Shown: one piece after another, positions 22,035 to 32,164 of the stretch
How the letters are laid out: each line of letters opens with the position of its first letter
How positions within the stretch are numbered: the first letter of the stretch is position 1
DNA from: Dermanyssus gallinae
Taxonomy: Eukaryota > Arthropoda > Arachnida > Mesostigmata > Dermanyssidae
Reading direction: 5' to 3'
Length of the DNA stretch: 64,000 nucleotides
Assembly: GCA_003439945.1 (NCBI GenBank)
Contig: QVRM01001512.1
Span: 1-64,000 of the forward strand
Made by a program: the position numbers and the translations under genes
Notes under the pieces: generated by a model
Database searches by the model: none
The model's input: the letters and a program-made list of their open reading frames with translations, nothing else
What the model was told of the DNA's origin: nothing

Positions 22035-22355
22035 CGTGCGCTACGCAGTGGAACCCCACTGACGGCTCTATGGGCTGAACATTTTGCCACTGTGGGCTAC
22101 AATCGGGCCGTGTTAACCTGGTGTATTTTGCGGTCGGATCTAGCAACGTATCCATATAATTTCCAGCTGACGCCAGAGCTCACACCTACGAATCAGGAGG
22201 AGCGGCTAAGTTTTGCCAACTGGGCTTCCGAAATGATGCAGCGTAATGCCCATTCTGTTTTAAAAATTATATGTTTCGTAGAAGCCCATTTCTATTTCAA
22301 TGCAAATAAACAAAACTGTCGAGTCCAAGCAGGCGGGAACCCTCACGTGACTTAG
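22035..22355 (+). pseudogene. Fragment of a Tc1/mariner-superfamily transposase of another type
   Basis: The plus-strand frame gives T-W-C-I-L-R-S-D-L-A-T-Y-P-Y, then F-Q-L-T-P-E-L-T-P, then R-L-S-F-A-N-W-A, then I-C-F-V-E-A-H-F-Y-F-N and N-K-Q-N-C-R. This matches the widespread arthropod transposases whose catalytic entry usually reads F-S-D-E-A-H-F...N-K-Q-N-C-R. Here the catalytic Asp is Val (F-V-E-A-H-F). Only the linker and the first catalytic segment survive. Confidence 0.65.
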
Positions 22356-22369
22356 GAATAGCCGTTACA

Positions 22370-23075
22370 TGTGTTATATGTAGCAGTCTCATGCAGCCTC
22401 TGTTCCAAAATAATAATTGGACCATATCTTTTTTTCAAATTCTACGATGAACGGCGAGCGTTATTGTAGCATAACTCTCAATTGCCTTTGGTCGAGCTTA
22501 AACAGAATCGATAAATGTAAACTTTAAGAAGATGGTGTCACAAGCCGTACAGCCGGCAAGACAATTAAGCGTTTAAGAATGAAGTGTCCCGGACGGATAA
22601 GATCCAGTAACGGGGACATTCAAGGCCTTCAAGATCTTGCGATTAAACGCCGTTGGATTTTTTCGGTGGGATTTTTGTATACGCTAATAATACTACGATT
22701 ATCTGCAAGTTAAAGGTCAACAGTAAAGCGTGCATTAATAGAACTGGCTTATGTAAAAAAGTGCTAAGAATTGATGTCCGCCCAGCTTGCAAAGACACCT
22801 CAAAAGGTCACCTGGTTATTCTCTATATCTCAAGCGTTCTGGCGTGTATGCTACATTAAAAATCTCATTCGACCTTTTGAACACCTTTTATGTATCGAAA
22901 TCAAGTGAGAGATATAACGAGAGACAAACTATACTAACGAGGATGACGAGAAGCAAAAGGCGAGTGAAAAATCTGGTGTCTGGGAATGGATGGATCTTTT
23001 AGTCGCTTGCCATGAACATATACCTAATAAACATAACATGCCACCATTTTGTATCAGGGGCGCTCAGAGCGGTCA
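22370..23075. other. No recognisable gene
   Basis: Short frames only. The sequence is AT-rich and featureless to my reading. Confidence 0.45.
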
Positions 23076-23079
23076 GCAT

Positions 23080-23287
23080 GAGCAGACATGTTGACATATC
23101 TAAGGTTTTCCCAGCGGTCATTGTAACAGCATGGTGGCTGACTTTCAGCGGTGTGATTTATCATTTGTTATCAATAGCATCGCTCAAACAAACATAAGTC
23201 GATCAATAAAAAAGATCGAACCGGCAACACTCCGGCGGATGACAAGAACCATGACTAGTGTATTAGCTCCCTAGATCACGCGGCTAC
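23080..23287 (-). mobile_element. SINE family 2, 3'-truncated copy
   Basis: The minus-strand head GTAGCCGCGTGATCTAGGG carries a box A, followed by box B GGTTCGATC near 23215. The body holds the conserved CAGCCACCATGCTG and GGGAAAACCTTAGATATG stretches. It matches 13228-13421 and lacks the far 3' end. Confidence 0.75.
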
Positions 23288-23369
23288 ATCCTGTATCCGT
23301 TTGTGGTGTATCCAGCCGCCCATGTTTGCCCGTTTTATTTACACCATTGTCGATCAACATCAGTGACGA
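23277..23369 (+). repeat. 93-bp dispersed repeat, copy 1
   Basis: Nearly the same sequence as 25640-25733, containing GTATCCAGCCGC, CATGTTTGCCC and GTCGATCAACATCAGTGACG. It overlaps the first bases of the SINE head and ends just before the (CAA)n array. Confidence 0.85.
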
Positions 23370-23390
23370 AGCGCACTTAGGCGCGAAAGG

Positions 23391-23637
<247 letters not shown>

Positions 23638-23799
23638 TAGTAATAACAACAACAACACCAACAACAACAGCAACAACAACACTAGTAATAACAACAACAA
23701 CACCAACAACGACAGCAACAACAACAACAACAACGACGACGACAACAAAAACAACAACCGACAACAACAACAACAACAACGAGGCCAAAGATGTATCTG

Positions 23800-24200
23800 A
23801 AACGCCGCGTCGTCCCTTCCGCCTCTTCTGCGTCCATCGAGCGGTCATTAACTCAGCTGCGGCCACTTCAGCTACTACGCAGTTCTGCTCATTCTCGCAG
23901 GGCCTTCGCTTGCCGCCTCCACCATGTGTCCCTTATGCCCTGGCCCTGGTCCTGGCCACCAATTAGTACATACACCGTAGCACAATGTAGTCACTGCACC
24001 AATAACGACGACAACGACGACGACATGCTTATGATGATGATGACCACTATTGCTACCTCTACCACGCCGCAGGCGGGGCCGCGGTTCTTGGGGGTAACAA
24101 CGACCCATTTCAACGACCTTCCTCCCACCAGTCTCGTTCTGTTTCACTCTCCGTGTTTTGCTCCCTTTTTATTCTGCACCTAGTTGGTTTCTGTGGGCAG
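23800..24200. other. Unassigned sequence with triplet repeats
   Basis: Frames on both strands (23791-24183 plus, 23875-24147 minus) reflect GAC/GAT repeats near 24005-24045. No motif is recognised. Confidence 0.4.
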
Positions 24201-24204
24201 GACT

Positions 24205-24404
24205 AGTTGTTGTTGTTGTTGCTGTTATTGTTGCTGTTGTTGTTGTTGTTATTATTGTTGCTGTTGTTGTTATTGTTGCTGCCAACGGTGGTGGTAGTTG
24301 TGGAGGTGGTTGTCTGAATTTGCTGCTGATGCTGTTGTCGGATTGCAGGAGTGCCTTTCGCTGACTGTCACATAGCAGACCCTTGTGCTCCTTGTTAACC
24401 GCGT

Positions 24405-24435
<31 letters not shown>

Positions 24436-24440
24436 ACTGT
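24205..24440. repeat. (TTG)n / (GTT)n imperfect arrays
   Basis: Interrupted TTG/TTA repeats at 24205-24285 and GTT at 24405-24440. They are the complement of the CAA type seen at 23.4 kb. Confidence 0.9.
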
Positions 24441-24652
24441 TGTTGCTATCTAATGCACGGCGAACGACGAGGTAGAGAAAGAGCATTCATTGGGCCGAGT
24501 GAATTATAATTGTCCCCCAATGTGATCGATACGATGCTTGTCAGGTTTACCTTGGACTTGACGTTCGGCCGTTGTTGTTGTTGCATGATGTCCATACAGA
24601 CAACAACTACAAGAACGTTAATCAGAAGTGCGACGACCGATGACATATCCCG

Positions 24653-24653
<1 letters not shown>

Positions 24654-24690
<37 letters not shown>
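24654..24690. repeat. (TA)n array
   Basis: A TA tract on the 3' side of the minus-strand RT fragment at 24.9 kb. Confidence 0.95.
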
Positions 24691-24692
<2 letters not shown>

Positions 24693-24859
24693 GAGAAGGA
24701 CAGAGAAAGAGTGAATATTCAACACGTTTCTTCAAAAAGTTTCGTGTTTAACTTCTTCCAGAGCAAGCTTTTATAAAGCCCATTTAAATTTGTTGCGGAG
24801 CATTAATTGAATGGATGTCGATGAGCGCCTTACGAACCTTTTTTTTTCTATATGTCTGG

Positions 24860-25075
24860 AGAGCGAGGTGCCGCTTGGCTTAAACTCCGAGCCAAAATAT
24901 GAAGCAGGTTATTAACAATTACAGAAAGCAAAATTGGACTAAGTTTATCTCCTTGTACCCGTTTTCGGTTTAAATTTGAAATATTCGGCAACACCGCCGT
25001 CCAGTATCACATAGTTGTCTCTGAGAATAGCCGCCTTGAAATCCACAAATACTGTTGATCGCGCACAACGTTTCA
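24860..25075 (-). mobile_element. Non-LTR RT fragment (fingers/palm)
   Basis: The minus strand gives T-V-F-V-D-F-K-A-A-I-L (compare the RT block F-V-D-F-K-A-A-F-D). After Y-F-K-F-K it changes frame and reads R-K-R-V-Q-G-D-K-L-S-P-I-L-L, the G-V-x-Q-G-D-x-L-S-P block. The order and spacing are right for an RT. The rest of the domain is not visible. Confidence 0.6.
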
Positions 25076-25100
25076 CTGTTTTCTTGCTATCGGCGAAAAT

Positions 25101-25152
25101 GATTACGCAAACTACACGAAAACCTTTTGTATTTCGTGTAGTTTGCGTAATC
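25101..25152. repeat. Perfect 21-bp hairpin
   Basis: 25101-25121 and 25132-25152 are exact inverted repeats (arm GATTACGCAAACTACACGAA plus A) with a 10-base loop. It lies just upstream, on the minus strand, of the RT fragment. Confidence 0.9.
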
Positions 25153-25180
25153 TACAACGCAAACTAGACGTTTTTTTTGA

Positions 25181-25211
25181 CAACAGCTTAAACAAACGAT
25201 TTAAGCTGTTG
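25181..25211. repeat. Perfect 12-bp hairpin
   Basis: CAACAGCTTAAA and its inverse, with a 7-base loop, 28 bp from the preceding hairpin. Confidence 0.85.
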
Positions 25212-25219
25212 TTGTGCAT

Positions 25220-26732
25220 GAAGCCCTGCAATTTGAGTATATGTTTTCGAGTACATTTTATGGCGCCGAGTGAGGAGCAATGAGAATCGTTTATAAATGC
25301 AGTAAAAGCCTGATGGGCCCAGAGCCACATTTACGTTACCGCCGAGTTGCATTCACTTAATATAGTCACGACGGCTCTTAAATGCTTACTACAATCGACC
25401 AATACTCCACCGCTGGGCTCGACCATTACGTTTAGGAGCCGGGCTTCAAGCTGAGTAGAACCTTCAGAGTTCAACCATATGAAGTAACGTCCCAGTAACA
25501 ACGATAGTATCGAGCGTATTCAATTCCGATAGTATCAGAAGTGCTCACTCGTTACCAATGCTTTCCATGTTGCACTGAAGAATTTTGAGTTGAGTCTTAT
25601 TGCAGGAACCGACTTGAGTTTCCGACTAGCGCGAATAGTTCACGCGGCTACATTCTGTATCCGTTAGTGAAGTATCCAGCCGCTCATGTTTGCCCATTTT
25701 ATTTACACTATTGTCGATCAACATCAGTGACGATCTAAAGTGGTATAGGCAGATCTTCGTATGGCCTATTAGTGAATGTGATTTAAATAACGTTACGTGC
25801 TGTACCTATTAAGACTGTCTAGGGCAAAGGGACCGCATTTTGAATTTAACGGTTATACGGTGCGCACTTAGGACAATACTTCTAATAGCGCGAGGTGTGC
25901 TCAGAAGGTGGTCATCTAAAAGTTGCTGTCAAATCGAGTTGCTTCACCTACATACGTCGGTTGGATGCCAATACCTTACAAGTACGATAACCTTTAAGGC
26001 CAACGTGGAAGCTGAACAGCACACACGGTATAAGGGCGCGGATTTACTTAAAACAGCAGCCGCTTGAAAGCAGTTAGGAACAAACGAAGTACGTCCAGCA
26101 ACGCGATGATTCGCGTTGTTCCACTACCACTGTTACTAGTTACGGCACGGTGTCGACAAATAAGGTTCTTTTCTACAGAGAAATAAATAGATAGAGAGAG
26201 AAAGAAAGCGAGTTTTTGCGACGTTGGGCGTGGCGAATTGGGCGGGAGAGACCTGTATGGCACAATAAGTTGGATTCAGTTTTACTCTCGAGCGAACGCC
26301 AACTTCGCGGCTTTCATGGCTACGTCATGGGTCTGTTCGCTGTGTGAGCGGCTCATTTAGGTAATTGGACCCACCATGTCGTGGCGAAAACTCGTCGAGC
26401 GTGAGAGAGCGTAAGAGGCAAATGATGAATGATGACTGCAGCCTTAGCAGCAATTAAGGCGCTGCCTAATTGCTAAAAGCATATTACGCATGTCGGCACA
26501 GCGGTTGGCTGTCTTAATAGGCCGGCAATGCGGCATCGCGGACGCAACAAAACCGCTAAAGTCTTTGAGACTGGTCTGGAGACCGCTCTCCTTCGTTGAT
26601 CCTTGGACATGGTTGATCATTGTCGCATCTGGTTTGCCTCAATAACAAGGCATTTGTCTAAGGCAAACCTGTTTAACGTAAGCTAGTTCTCTGGCGAGTG
26701 TGCTGCGTTATTACGTGGTGTTACTACGCGTG

Positions 26733-26750
<18 letters not shown>
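25220..26750. other. Mostly unassigned; second copy of the 93-bp repeat
   Basis: 25640-25733 repeats 23277-23369. Otherwise short frames without motifs. A (CT)n/(TA)n tract begins at 26738. Confidence 0.5.
25640..25733 (+). repeat. 93-bp dispersed repeat, copy 2
   Basis: Same as 23277-23369 with a few substitutions. Here no SINE head continues to its left. Confidence 0.85.

Positions 26751-26777
<27 letters not shown>
26738..26777. repeat. Compound (CT)n(TA)n microsatellite
   Basis: CT repeats followed directly by TA repeats. The mariner starts at the last TA. Confidence 0.95.
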
Positions 26778-28098
26778 CATAGTGTGTTCAAAACGTATCG
26801 CGACTTTTGTGTTTTTTCAAAAATTATTCATTTATTCATGAATATCTATTTTGTCCCCTTCAAAGTAATCCCCATGAGATATTATACACTTGTGCCAACG
26901 GTTTTTCCAATCTTCGAAGCACTTCAAAAAACCATTTTTTTAAATCTTGTTCAGCTCCTCCTTCGATGCCGTCTTTATCTCGTCAAGCGTAGCGTAACGT
27001 CGTCCTTTCATGGGCCTCTTCAGTTTAGGGAACAAGAAAAAGTCACAGGGGGCCAGATCTGGGGAATACGGTGGCTGCGGCATCATTAGTGTGTTGTTTT
27101 TGGCCAAAAACTCGCGCCCAAGCAACGATGTGTGAGCAGGGGCGTTATCGTGGTGCAAAAGCCAATTTTTGTTCTTCCACAAATCCGGGCGTTTCTGGCG
27201 GATTGCTTCGCGCAAATTGCGCATAACTTGCAGGTAATATTCCTTATTGACCGTTCTACCCTGTGGCAAGAACTCATGATGCACCACGCCCCTGCAATCG
27301 AAGAAAACTGTCAGCAAAACTTTCACATTCGACCGAACTTGGCGCGCTTTTTTCGGTCTTGGTTCGTGCGGCAGCTTCCATTGAGATGATTGAGCTTTGG
27401 TTTCCACGTCATAACCATAAACCCACGATTCGTCACCAGTTATGACCCTCTGGAGCAAATTTGGGTCGTCGCGGACAGAGTCCAACATCTCATTAGCAAT
27501 GTTCATGCGATGCTGTTTTTGGTCGCAATTGAGCAATTTTGGTACGAATTTCGCGGCGACCCGTCTCATGCCCAAATCATTGATAAAAATCGAATGGCAC
27601 GAGCCAATCGATATGTTTAGGTCCTCAGCAACTTCTCTAACGGTGATTCGACGATTGGCCAATACCATTTTCTCCACTTCATTAATTTTTTCGTCTGTTG
27701 TTGAAGTGCTCGGGCGTCCGGCACGCTTTTCGTCGTTCACATCTTCTCGGCCTTCTGAGAACATTTTGTACCACCGATAAACGTTGCTTCGGTCCAAGGT
27801 AGCTTCTCCGTATGCCACAGTCAACATTCGGAATGCATCCGCGCACTTAATTTCGTTTTTCACACAAAATTTGATACAGGTTCTTTGATCCATTTTTTTG
27901 AATAGGTAAAAATCGAAGACGATCCAAAACACGTGCAAGCAAAGCAGCTGTCAACAATTAAGTGAACATTCAAAATGGCCGAGCTTGTCGGCATAAGTGA
28001 GAGACATGAGTACCAACATAACGCCACAAAAAATCAAAATTCGAATACACGTAACCCGCGAAAATTCAAAAGTCGCGATACGTTTTGAACACACCTCG
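26778..28098 (-). mobile_element. Full-length mariner of a second lineage
   Basis: A 1321-bp element with terminal repeats sharing GTGTGTTCAAAACGTATCGC and CGACTTTTG. The outermost three bases differ between the ends. TA duplications lie at 26776-26777 and 28099-28100. It carries a transposase on the minus strand with one nonsense codon. The decayed copies at 1180-1850 and 29625-30720 appear related. Confidence 0.93.
26832..27893 (-). pseudogene. Mariner transposase, one in-frame stop
   Basis: A DD34D transposase starting M-D-Q-R-T-C-I-K-F-C. The helix-turn-helix includes A-F-R-M-L and Y-G-E-A-T-L, the linker reads A-G-R-P-S-T-S-T, and the second helix-turn-helix I-T-V-R-E-V-A-E-D-L. Asp 1 is in T-G-D-E-S-W-V-Y-G-Y, Asp 2 in H-H-D-N-A-P-A-H-T-S and Asp 3 in Y-S-P-D-L-A-P-C-D-F, 34 residues after Asp 2. 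The frame meets a TAA at 26940-26942 after E-E-L-N-K-I, then stays in the same frame through C-F-E-D-W-K-N-R-W-H-K-C to a terminal TAA at 26832. The full frame is 353 codons. Apart from that stop the protein looks intact, so this copy is young or conserved. Confidence 0.92.
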
Positions 28099-28099
28099 T

Positions 28100-29620
28100 A
28101 TATACATATCAGATAGTCTTAGATAACCGTCAAAGTAGAAAGTCACGAGCTCTTTTCTCCCGTGCCCCGGGCCTCTCTAATGTCTTGCTGCCCCTGCTGC
28201 GTGAGCATCTTTGCAGTTTACCCCTAAGGGCATTGATGCATTGAACATGTATAAACGTCATATTTGAGCAGTCATGTAATAACCTAAGAATCTGCTTTTA
28301 TAGTAGAAAAACTCAGGCATTCATAAATAAAATTATTTATGGTGAATATTTTGGCATACAACGATGGGAATTAGATGCGTAGTTACGAAACTACTACGTT
28401 TCGCACTACAATTAAAATGTCAGAAATTAGAGCATACATTAAACGAAACACCTTAATTTTTCAAAAAATTGTTTCGTGTTAATGTTGGAATAATTCGAAA
28501 CGATCTACTTCTTATTTTATTCAGAACTTACCTAGTGTTTATTTTCAAGAAGTGCGCAAGCGACCACTACACAGGTATTTTTAGGCGTGTTTAGATATAC
28601 AAAGCATCTTTCGAACGCTTTTAGCAGCGGCGGCTATTCTGGCGATCAGAACATTCACCGAACGATGGGAGCCAATCAATAAATGAACGCCCCAACAATT
28701 CTGTGCTATCGATCCCCGAGGCTAACGTCTAGATGACGTCGTATAGCAGCATCGTAGGCGTGTGCAGGCCTATCATTATTTTGGCCTACCACATCCTCGA
28801 ACGACCAGTTTCTGGAACGTACACCAGCAGTCCTGGTACGGCTTTTCAGTCAGAAATGTTTAGTGCATTTCTTCATTTTACTGTTAGGAAAGTAGATACG
28901 GGCATGCAAGGTGGTTGTTTACCATGCCAGCCCCAAGCAACAGTCTCACGTGAACGGCCCCGGATTGCATGTCTTGGAGTCAAACGCGAGTTTTTGTTGG
29001 CCCACAAATAGGTACTGTCTACACGACAAATAGTGTTCTCTTTGAAAAAGGATGTCGCTGGACATTATGCACAGTATCACCCCAACTCCTCACATTAATA
29101 CTTGACGGAACTGCCCGAATGCTCGTACGAGAGGGAAACGCTCGCAAGAGAGAAGTTAGTAACCTTTTGAATAATGAGTTTTTCTTCCATGTGGTGTTGT
29201 CGCTGTACGCGAGTGTCTGATGTCATTCAGATGACGCCGTGAAACGATCCAGTTTCATATAGTCGATCATAGGAAAGGTTGTCTCCGTAGTCTATCTACG
29301 CTACCGTTGCTGCGGACTCCGTTCTCCTCTTCACATCCGCATACGTTCTACAAAACAAAGTTCTCATCTAAGTTCGCCAATATATAGTTGTGTTCCTCTA
29401 CCTCTAAGCAAATAACTTGCAATCATACACTTTGGAAAGCTATACTCGGTCAGCCACATCAGTTCAACATCAATTCACGAATTTAATGTTAAAACCGTTT
29501 TGAACAAGACTTGCTCTGCTGTTCCATTGAAGAGGAAAAATCGTTTTAGCAAGTAACACAACACTGCGAGGAACTGACTAATTTGTTGACTGCTAGGCTG
29601 TATGTGTATATATAGAGCGG
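28100..29620. other. No recognisable gene
   Basis: Frames at 28733-29011 and 28969-29220 (plus) have no recognised motif. I see nothing else. Confidence 0.4.
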
Positions 29621-29624
29621 ATCG

Positions 29625-30715
29625 AAGACTTCTGATAGAAATATTCTAAATTGCTTTTGTTCTCTTCAAAATAACTCCTGCCTGCGGCCACACACTTGTG
29701 TCACCTTCTTTTTACTCTTAGAAACATTTTAAACGCGTCTTTTCGAGCTGAGTTGCTCCAGCAATATTTTGTATCTTTATATCATCTTATCTATAATCTC
29801 GAAACGCTGTTCTTTAATTCTTTTTATTCTTGGAAACATAAACATTTTTAAGGAATCATAAGGTCCGGCAAATAGGGAGATTGGGAAAATATTGAAATCA
29901 AAATTTTCAACAAATTATCCGAAATTAGTAGCGATGTGTGTGTCGGGATCGTGCGTTGTCGTGATGAAGGATTCAAGACTTCAGGCCTCTTGCGCCGAAA
30001 GTTCTCGCGCATTGATTTTTAAAATTCACGGTAGTATTTCTTATTGAGCGTAGAATCGGGTTGTGATTAGCAGAAGATGATTCCTTTCTAGTCGGCAAAA
30101 CAGTCAAAATAACCTTGATTTTAGATCTACTCTATTCTGATTTCTTTCATCGACTCTTTTCTTGGAGGCACCACTCGGCCACATCACAAGGCTTTGACCA
30201 CGGTGTCGTAAAAAGAAACCCATGACTTTTCATGGGTTTCTTCTTACCCCCAGCAGCTCAGTAAGTTTTCTTGATTACTCCTGTAAATCACTTTCTGAAG
30301 CAATCCAGGAACTTTTGCTCTCGCGTGAACATTTCCCGTTTAAACATTTCCCGACGAATCTTCACTTGCTGAAAATCCAACATTTTTGAAATAAACTTCG
30401 TTGCCAGTCTTCGGACGTATAAAATATCGGACAAGGCTGTTGCAGCTAATCCATAAATATCTTCAGTTCTTTAGCTATATATCTGAGAATAATTGGCGTT
30501 TGTTGAGAATGATATTATGAACCTCTTCAGCGATTTTCATGTTTTTGGTGTCGACGGCCTTTCCGAACGGGGTCTTTCAGCACGTCGTCTCCGGTCTCTT
30601 CACGTCCGTTGCAAAATCGACGGTACCCCATACGAGTATACACAGTGTTTCGGGGATACTCCTTGATCATCATAAGCAGACCGTTACATTTCCCAGTGCT
30701 ATACTGTGGAGTCTG
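29625..30715 (-). pseudogene. Decayed mariner transposase (26.8 kb lineage)
   Basis: Many frame changes, but in minus-strand order I read R-R-F-C-N-G-R-E-E (near 30600), N-I-I-L-N-K-R-Q, A-K-V-P-G-L-L, E-K-S-W-V-S-F-Y where G-D-E-S-W-V-Y is expected, then C-G-R-V-V-P-P-R-K-E-S, L-N-K-K-Y-Y-R-E-F, R-R-K-R-P-E-V-L and S-P-Y-L-P-D-L-M. No catalytic triad survives. A small perfect hairpin (30213-30242) lies at the former Asp 1 site. Confidence 0.65.
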
Positions 30716-30719
30716 AAAC

Positions 30720-30892
30720 TTTTTCGGGCTGACCCTCAGCCAAGGTTTAACGTCCACGGGACTGCTTTTTATTACATTGCTTCATAGACGGGCCCCCATA
30801 TACACAAATGCAACGGTGAGGCTCAATCCCGCGCACCTATGTGTCTCCTCCGGTCGCGAGGCGCGGGCGAATGCACCACGCCACCGGGCTGG
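30720..30892 (-). mobile_element. SINE family 1, copy d
   Basis: A minus-strand copy with box A and B sequences (head AGCCCGGTGGCGTGGTGC, box B GGGATTGAGCC) and the GTGTATATGGGGG body. Imperfect direct repeats (ACTGTGGAGTCTGAAAC at 30703-30719, ACTGTGCAGTCTAAAC at 30893-30908) look like an aged target duplication. Confidence 0.85.
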
Positions 30893-30909
30893 ACTGTGCA
30901 GTCTAAACG

Positions 30910-31960
30910 CATATAGCATAGCATGCGTTTGTGGAGCATGTATGTTCTATATCTAATGCCCTCTGGTATTTCATCTGACTATCACACATTCGTTCCGATT
31001 TGCCGCTATTAAGGTATTTTGCTTTTTTAACCCACAGATAAGTTCAACTTCTTTCAGCGATTCGGTTAAAAATTGTCTGTGACCTACTGAAGACTCAGGC
31101 GACTTATTTGATTGTATACCGACCTCTAGGTTGACGCTGGAAAAGATAATCGTGTACTCACTTTGTATCTAGGTAAAGTTTAGCTCGTGAGGAATTCGTT
31201 TAATGTTCCTTCTCTAAGGTCTAGCTTTTGATCGCTCAGATACCAGCCCAGATATTCCCGCTTAAAGCGTACACACCCACTTGACGATTAACGTGATTTA
31301 AATTACGTTTGTAACTTCGAACACATCTTTGTCATACTTACGATGTTTGATTAAAATGCTCGCTGTTGTTACAACATAAATACATATATAAATATATATG
31401 TATATATATATATATGTTAGAGAATCGATGACTACACGTTCGCGCAGAAACAATTGTTCACTCCAAGGTGATAAGATAACAAAGTTATATAAATACAAAT
31501 TTATAGTATGGCTATATTCGTATAAATAAAGTGCTAGGCTGAGCCATTTTGCCACGAGGAACAACCGTTAAGGCAGCGGAAATAAAGGAGCTCTTGACGT
31601 TTACGTGGGTTTGCTTCGTGATTTCCCGATTACTGAGCCCGTAGGTTGCTTAGGCAGCCGCTGTAGGATTTCGGCAAGATCGGCGGAAATGACAGAAGCC
31701 GCAGCAATCACAGCAGCAGCAGCAGGTCAGTAAGTTTTACGGCACAATCGCACTACTGCCACGACTAGTACTATTTGCCTCCTTTCTGGAAAAACAGATG
31801 ATTCGACCTCACAATTATGGCCGCCATCAATCAACCGGTCATCTAGACTGACCAGTCACCCGATTGAAGTCCATCTATTATCAGCGCGGGCAGTGAAGGC
31901 GTTGCCAATGGAAACGCCCGGACAGATTGGGGCGAGCGCCAGTCAAGTTGCCTAAAGTTG
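30910..31960. other. No recognisable gene
   Basis: AT-rich. A short TA-rich patch lies at 31383-31415 and a CAG run at 31712-31726. Confidence 0.45.
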
Positions 31961-31967
31961 ATGCAAT

Positions 31968-31994
<27 letters not shown>
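31968..31994. repeat. (TA)n array
   Basis: A TA tract on the left of a foldback-related fragment. Confidence 0.95.
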
Positions 31995-31999
<5 letters not shown>

Positions 32000-32116
32000 A
32001 ACTTTCTCTTTCACTCCGAAACAAGACTTCTCAAAGACCATGTTAATTTGAAAAAAATATTTGCTTTAACGAGCTCTACAATTCCTTATATCGTTCTCGA
32101 AATAGTTTTGGACCGC

Positions 32117-32120
<4 letters not shown>
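31995..32120. mobile_element. Terminal fragment related to the foldback element
   Basis: 32018-32085 closely matches the subterminal part of the 40.7-41.8 kb element (CACTCCGAAACAAGACTTCT, then TTTGCTTTAACGAGCTCTAC). The outermost 40 bases differ and end ...AGTTTTGGACCGCTCTG before (TA)n, so the terminal sequence is of another type. (TA)n lies on both sides. Confidence 0.75.

Positions 32121-32158
<38 letters not shown>
32121..32158. repeat. (TA)n array
   Basis: A TA tract directly at the end of the foldback-related fragment. Confidence 0.95.
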
Positions 32159-32162
<4 letters not shown>

Positions 32163-32164
32163 CA

